Positions 62,701 through 64,000 of a stretch of 64,000 nucleotides of DNA are shown one piece after another. Below the pieces are notes generated by a model that was not told where the DNA came from, ran no database searches, and saw nothing but the letters and a program-made list of their open reading frames with translations. A program made the translations under genes and the position numbers. The stretch's first letter is position 1; every line of letters starts with the position of its first letter. Source of the DNA: Candidula unifasciata (lineage: Eukaryota > Mollusca > Gastropoda > Stylommatophora > Geomitridae); the NCBI GenBank assembly GCA_905116865.2, contig CAJHNH020000830.1, positions 105,001 through 169,000 of the forward strand. Reading direction: 5' to 3'.

Positions 62701-63107
62701 TCATAGTCAGAAATCCATCGTAAAGGCACAAACAAATTGCAAACTGAAGCCCTGGCCATGCCCAGTTTATCCAAAACAGGCTAAATGCACATGCAAACAA
62801 AGGACCATAAAGGTGTAACGTTTTCAGTCTGGTCCATACAATGCTGCTGGAGTTACTATTCTTTGAGGAGGAAAGACTTAAAAATTTCTTGTCGCTGAAC
62901 CAGCCAAATAATGGATCATTAAGGGAGTTCCATACTAGGAAAATAGTCTCCCCCAACCAGAACGATGACTTATCGATCTTGTAGACTGAGACGAATACAT
63001 CCACGTGGTACAGCAGGAAAATGTTGTGGAGCAACGATGTAAACAGAGTAATAGAGCCGTATGCTGTCTCCAGGGAAACAAAGCGATGTGTCTGCATTGC
63101 ACAGCAT
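50525..63107 (-). CDS. TMEM180: TMEM180 (MFSD13A)-like major facilitator protein, complete coding region in six exons
   Basis: Coding segments in transcript order are 63097-62430, 60846-60726, 57165-57069, 55524-55353, 53342-53149 and 50757-50525. They total 1485 bases, giving 494 residues plus TGA. All borders are AG/GT and all phases match. The product aligns along its whole length with vertebrate TMEM180 as I know it (about 517 residues), including [71 protein letters not shown] and KPGQTLAP. The family belongs to the major facilitator fold, with multiple membrane spans. Transport substrate is not established, so none is claimed. The introns are loaded with SINE, LINE and Rep-B copies. Confidence 0.93.
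50895..51075 (+). mobile_element. SINE S1 copy 6
   Basis: Forward, from AATGACCTTGGCCTCCAGGT to GGCGTGGAAAAGGTCCTTTA; the tRNA-like head is missing. It begins a cluster of three S1 copies just 3' of the TMEM180-like final exon's intron border. Confidence 0.8.
51085..51295 (-). mobile_element. SINE S1 copy 7
   Basis: Reversed, with GGTAATGTGGTCAACATCTC, AATTAAGGCTGGGTCGATCT and a GATTTGAACCTTTGGATCG head. Tail to tail with copy 6. Confidence 0.8.
51300..51490 (-). mobile_element. SINE S1 copy 8
   Basis: Reversed, directly following copy 7, with GAGTAATGTGATCAGCTACA and AGGACGGGTCAACTTGGAAT. Confidence 0.75.
51528..51830 (-). mobile_element. LINE group A fragment
   Basis: CATCATGTAGCATG, CACTCTCATCACAGCCTGCC and GGTCAAAATATTTCAGTTTC align with the 742-1050 copy. 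It is more diverged and truncated at a TATATATATA run. Confidence 0.75.
52800..53070 (-). mobile_element. SINE S1 copy 9
   Basis: Reversed, full length; the head reads ACATTTGAACCCATGACCTT then AGATCTGCAAGACATCATCT. It ends 79 bases before TMEM180-like exon 5. Confidence 0.82.
53149..53342 (-). CDS. TMEM180: TMEM180-like exon 5
   Basis: The acceptor is TTTATACAG and the donor GTAAGT. It reads [20 protein letters not shown], then [20 protein letters not shown] and [20 protein letters not shown]. Two membrane-compatible stretches flank the conserved acidic VDED motif. Phase 1 at the donor. Confidence 0.95.
53575..53835 (+). repeat. Rep-B copy 7
   Basis: Full length, from ACCGGCTGTAAACCCTGGCA to AACCCACGCGGGGAAA, in an intron of the TMEM180-like gene. 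Confidence 0.82.
54345..54595 (+). mobile_element. SINE S1 copy 10, best full-length example
   Basis: The head CGTTGTGTAGCAGCTAGATG fits an A-box, GGTCGTGGGTTCGAGTCATG a B-box, and the body GACCCAGCCCTAAACTGATA to GGCATGGAAAAAGGTCC follows. It defines the family's orientation. Confidence 0.88.
54950..55070 (+). repeat. Rep-E copy 2
   Basis: TTTTTCAGCCGCCCGAAGGC to GTGTAGTCACACCTGATATT, the inverse of 26315-26460. Confidence 0.7.
55080..55265 (+). repeat. Rep-B variant
   Basis: TTGTGGTTTACAGCCAGGCT, TTAATTAGCTAGCTACCTTT and CAAAAATGGGGCTTTGG correspond to a diverged Rep-B relative, like the one at 34430. Confidence 0.6.
55353..55524 (-). CDS. TMEM180: TMEM180-like exon 4
   Basis: The acceptor is TCTCCTTTAG and the donor AAG|GTAAAA. 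It reads [20 protein letters not shown], then [20 protein letters not shown] and [13 protein letters not shown], consistent with two hydrophobic spans. It ends on AG of a serine codon completed by the next exon. Confidence 0.94.
55620..56200 (-). mobile_element. LINE group C C-terminal fragment
   Basis: The minus-strand frame reads [20 protein letters not shown], then [20 protein letters not shown] and PL, the zinc-binding tail. The preceding bases contain the RNase H end. Confidence 0.75.
56521..56676. repeat. Inverted repeat, about 55-bp arms
   Basis: CCATGCTGTATGGCGTTAGT on the left pairs with ACCAACGCCACATGGCATGG on the right, continuing through ACAGCCTTCTGTCTCAT and ATGAGACAGAAGGTTGT. 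A single-arm relative lies at 12050-12105. Probably a foldback-type element. Confidence 0.75.
56765..57035 (+). repeat. Rep-B copy 8
   Basis: Near full length, ending 34 bases before the donor of TMEM180-like exon 3. Confidence 0.82.
57069..57165 (-). CDS. TMEM180: TMEM180-like exon 3
   Basis: A T-rich tract and ATCAG acceptor lead into [20 protein letters not shown], then [12 protein letters not shown] and one base of a glycine codon before GTAAGT. The [15 protein letters not shown] block is among the most conserved in the family. Confidence 0.95.
57440..57640 (-). mobile_element. Diverged tRNA-like SINE
   Basis: GCGGATTTGAACCTGGATCT is a reversed B-box. The part TATTTACCACTT to TTTTTGCCCTTGCTAG recurs at 63236-63350, so this is a second dispersed family. 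Confidence 0.55.
57820..58050 (+). mobile_element. SINE S1 copy 11
   Basis: Head AGCCATGGCAGAGCTGGAAG, B-box GCTTCAGTTCAAATCCTC, body CCAGGTCAACCCAGCCTAAC to ATACGGGTCTAGCAATACAT. Confidence 0.78.
58076..58515. repeat. 93-94-bp tandem array in a TMEM180-like intron
   Basis: Nearly five units sharing AACTCTATTACATACCTGTC and TGATAAAGAAATCTAAATA, with repeat starts near 58145, 58238, 58332 and 58425. On the gene's sense strand each unit has TGTACTTTTCAG|CAGACAG|GTATGT, a pair of splice-like sites. Confidence 0.9.
58625..58810 (+). repeat. Rep-B copy 9 (left two thirds)
   Basis: From AGGTGCAAACTCTGGTGGAA to AAGGAATCATCCCTATTTAG, where the LINE group A tail begins, so the LINE probably interrupted it. 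Confidence 0.8.
58814..60125 (-). mobile_element. LINE group A, longest copy
   Basis: Minus-strand pieces in order: [17 protein letters not shown], the start of the catalytic palm; [40 protein letters not shown], with GC of the usual VRQGC changed; [18 protein letters not shown]; and [21 protein letters not shown] (CAT)n tail is at 58814. The 5' end is missing and there are several breaks. Confidence 0.87.
60726..60846 (-). CDS. TMEM180: TMEM180-like exon 2
   Basis: The exon lies between TTATCTATCAG and GTGAGC. It reads [16 protein letters not shown], a variable cytoplasmic-type loop, then [20 protein letters not shown] and NFIQ. It enters completing a split valine codon and ends in phase 0. 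Confidence 0.93.
60895..61070 (+). repeat. Rep-B copy 10 (internally deleted)
   Basis: CCGGCTGTAAACTCTGTCAG to TGGACTTTAGCTTTGTCCCC joins directly to TTAGTCGCCTCTTACAACAT, skipping about 90 bases of the consensus. Confidence 0.8.
61080..62075. other. Intronic DNA, nothing recognised
   Basis: TMEM180-like intron between exon 1 and exon 2. The frame at 61160-61447 has no domain, and no repeat family of this window is seen. Confidence 0.4.
62080..62340 (+). repeat. Rep-B copy 11
   Basis: From CAGCTGTAAGCTCTAGCGAA to GGGGTTCCAGAACCCACACA, 90 bases from the donor of TMEM180-like exon 1. Confidence 0.82.
62430..63107 (-). CDS. TMEM180: TMEM180-like exon 1 of the coding region (222 residues)
   Basis: An acceptor (TTGTTTCAG) precedes the exon, so at least one further 5' exon must exist upstream. 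The in-frame ATG is at 63097-63095, followed by [20 protein letters not shown]. Conserved blocks include [34 protein letters not shown] and [15 protein letters not shown]. It encodes the first half of the membrane domain. The donor is GAAGT|GTAAGT, phase 2. Another ATG at the exon's first base is in a different frame. Confidence 0.95.
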
Positions 63108-64000
63108 CTGAAACAAGTTAAAACATTGTTAGCACAGTTGTTAGATGTTGCAAAATAACAGACAAAAAGTTCCCTAATTATTGCAACAGTAATCAAAACG
63201 TCTTATGATATTTATCACCAACTGCCACTACTGCACGTATTTACCACTTGTGCTGTGTAGGCAGGTGGGTCTTTGAACCTAAGGATTTAGGGCAGCATGG
63301 TTAGGGCTGTGGCCCTGGACTATGCGGGTTAGGATTTTATTTGTGCCCTAGTGGTGCAGTGATTTCTGACAAAGGCGTAAAGTTAAGTCCAACGGGATGT
63401 GTATTAGGAGTTACTCAGTACATCATTCGGGCGCCAGTACAATGTTCTGGTTTTATGGAACCCCACACAAGACTCCTGCAGCACGTCCTCGTCGTGCGCC
63501 ACGGATAATGTCCTAAATGAGCATTAACAGAGCTGTCAGGAGATCTCAGAGTTGGCGGCCTCCAGAGGTGTAGTGTCCTTGTGGCTCTCATCAGTCCATT
63601 CCCAAACGCATGGGTGAAAAAGCTTATCAAAACTCATTAGGAACATGAGTAAAGTGCTTGCCAAACGTACAACTAAAATGACAACCTTCAGTTAAAAGTT
63701 TGTGGGGTGAAGAGAACATTGTGTTGCTGAGACTCCACCCTTGACCTAGAGATTTACCCGTAGCACAGACGAGTAACATCTCCTGTGAATGGCGTCTCGC
63801 AGCTAGATTCTACCCATGTACATCCTCTGTCAACCCTCAGTATAGTCGCAACCGCGCTGAGGTACACCAAGACAGCAGCCATCCATCGGCTGGTTAAGCC
63901 CAAATGTCTGACAAAAATAGATCCTACGACACACGAGCAAGCTCAAAATCCAACCATCATAAATCGTATTGACTGGGAAAAAGTCCAAATATCCACATCC
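63108..64000. other. Upstream flank of TMEM180-like exon 1, no gene recognised
   Basis: Must be intron at least initially, because exon 1 starts with an acceptor. It has the repeat shared with 57440 at 63236-63350. A plus-strand open stretch at the right edge, including KIDPTTHEQAQNPTIINRID, has no domain I recognise. Confidence 0.45.

Overview
The window is animal nuclear DNA, most likely from a mollusc and probably a gastropod. That assignment is an inference. It rests on two intron-containing genes with animal-type products, thousands of bases of microsatellite, several dispersed tRNA-derived SINE families, RTE-like and Jockey-like LINE remnants, and hAT, mariner and foldback DNA transposons. 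There is no prokaryotic gene organisation, and most open frames in the window are simple repeats.

Two real genes can be reconstructed exon by exon, and they converge. On the plus strand, eight exons from 12618 to 36717 encode a three-immunoglobulin-domain surface protein of the lachesin/IgLON type. All splice phases agree and the exons sum to a continuous frame of 371 residues. The exon for the signal peptide is not recognised and probably lies upstream, inside or outside the window. On the minus strand, six coding exons from 63097 down to 50525 encode a complete 494-residue protein of the TMEM180/MFSD13A type, a member of the major facilitator superfamily. The two genes are tail to tail, with about 13 kb of repeat-filled DNA between their 3' ends.

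Layout: 1-12.6 kb holds a 32-bp satellite, CT/CTGT microsatellites, a hAT-like element, SINEs and LINE tails, with no recognisable gene. 12.6-37.5 kb is the lachesin-like gene, whose introns carry a group B LINE, a 33-bp minisatellite, a mariner pseudogene, very long AGT and GAAA arrays and foldback elements. 37.5-50.5 kb is intergenic, with nested DNA transposons, a group B LINE with a readable reverse-transcriptase segment, two hAT elements stacked at one target site, a decayed A-rich array and a three-unit compound repeat. 50.5-63.1 kb is the TMEM180-like gene, with SINEs, group A and C LINEs and six same-orientation copies of a dispersed repeat (Rep-B) in its introns. The last 0.9 kb has no recognised gene.

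The two genes have no evident functional link. The more unusual content is repeat structure that touches gene structure: tandem copies of a splice acceptor upstream of an Ig exon, two candidate terminal exons for the lachesin-like gene, a 90-nt near-perfect hairpin at one of them, and several transposon insertions with readable target duplications. No new defence, toxin or enzymatic system was found.
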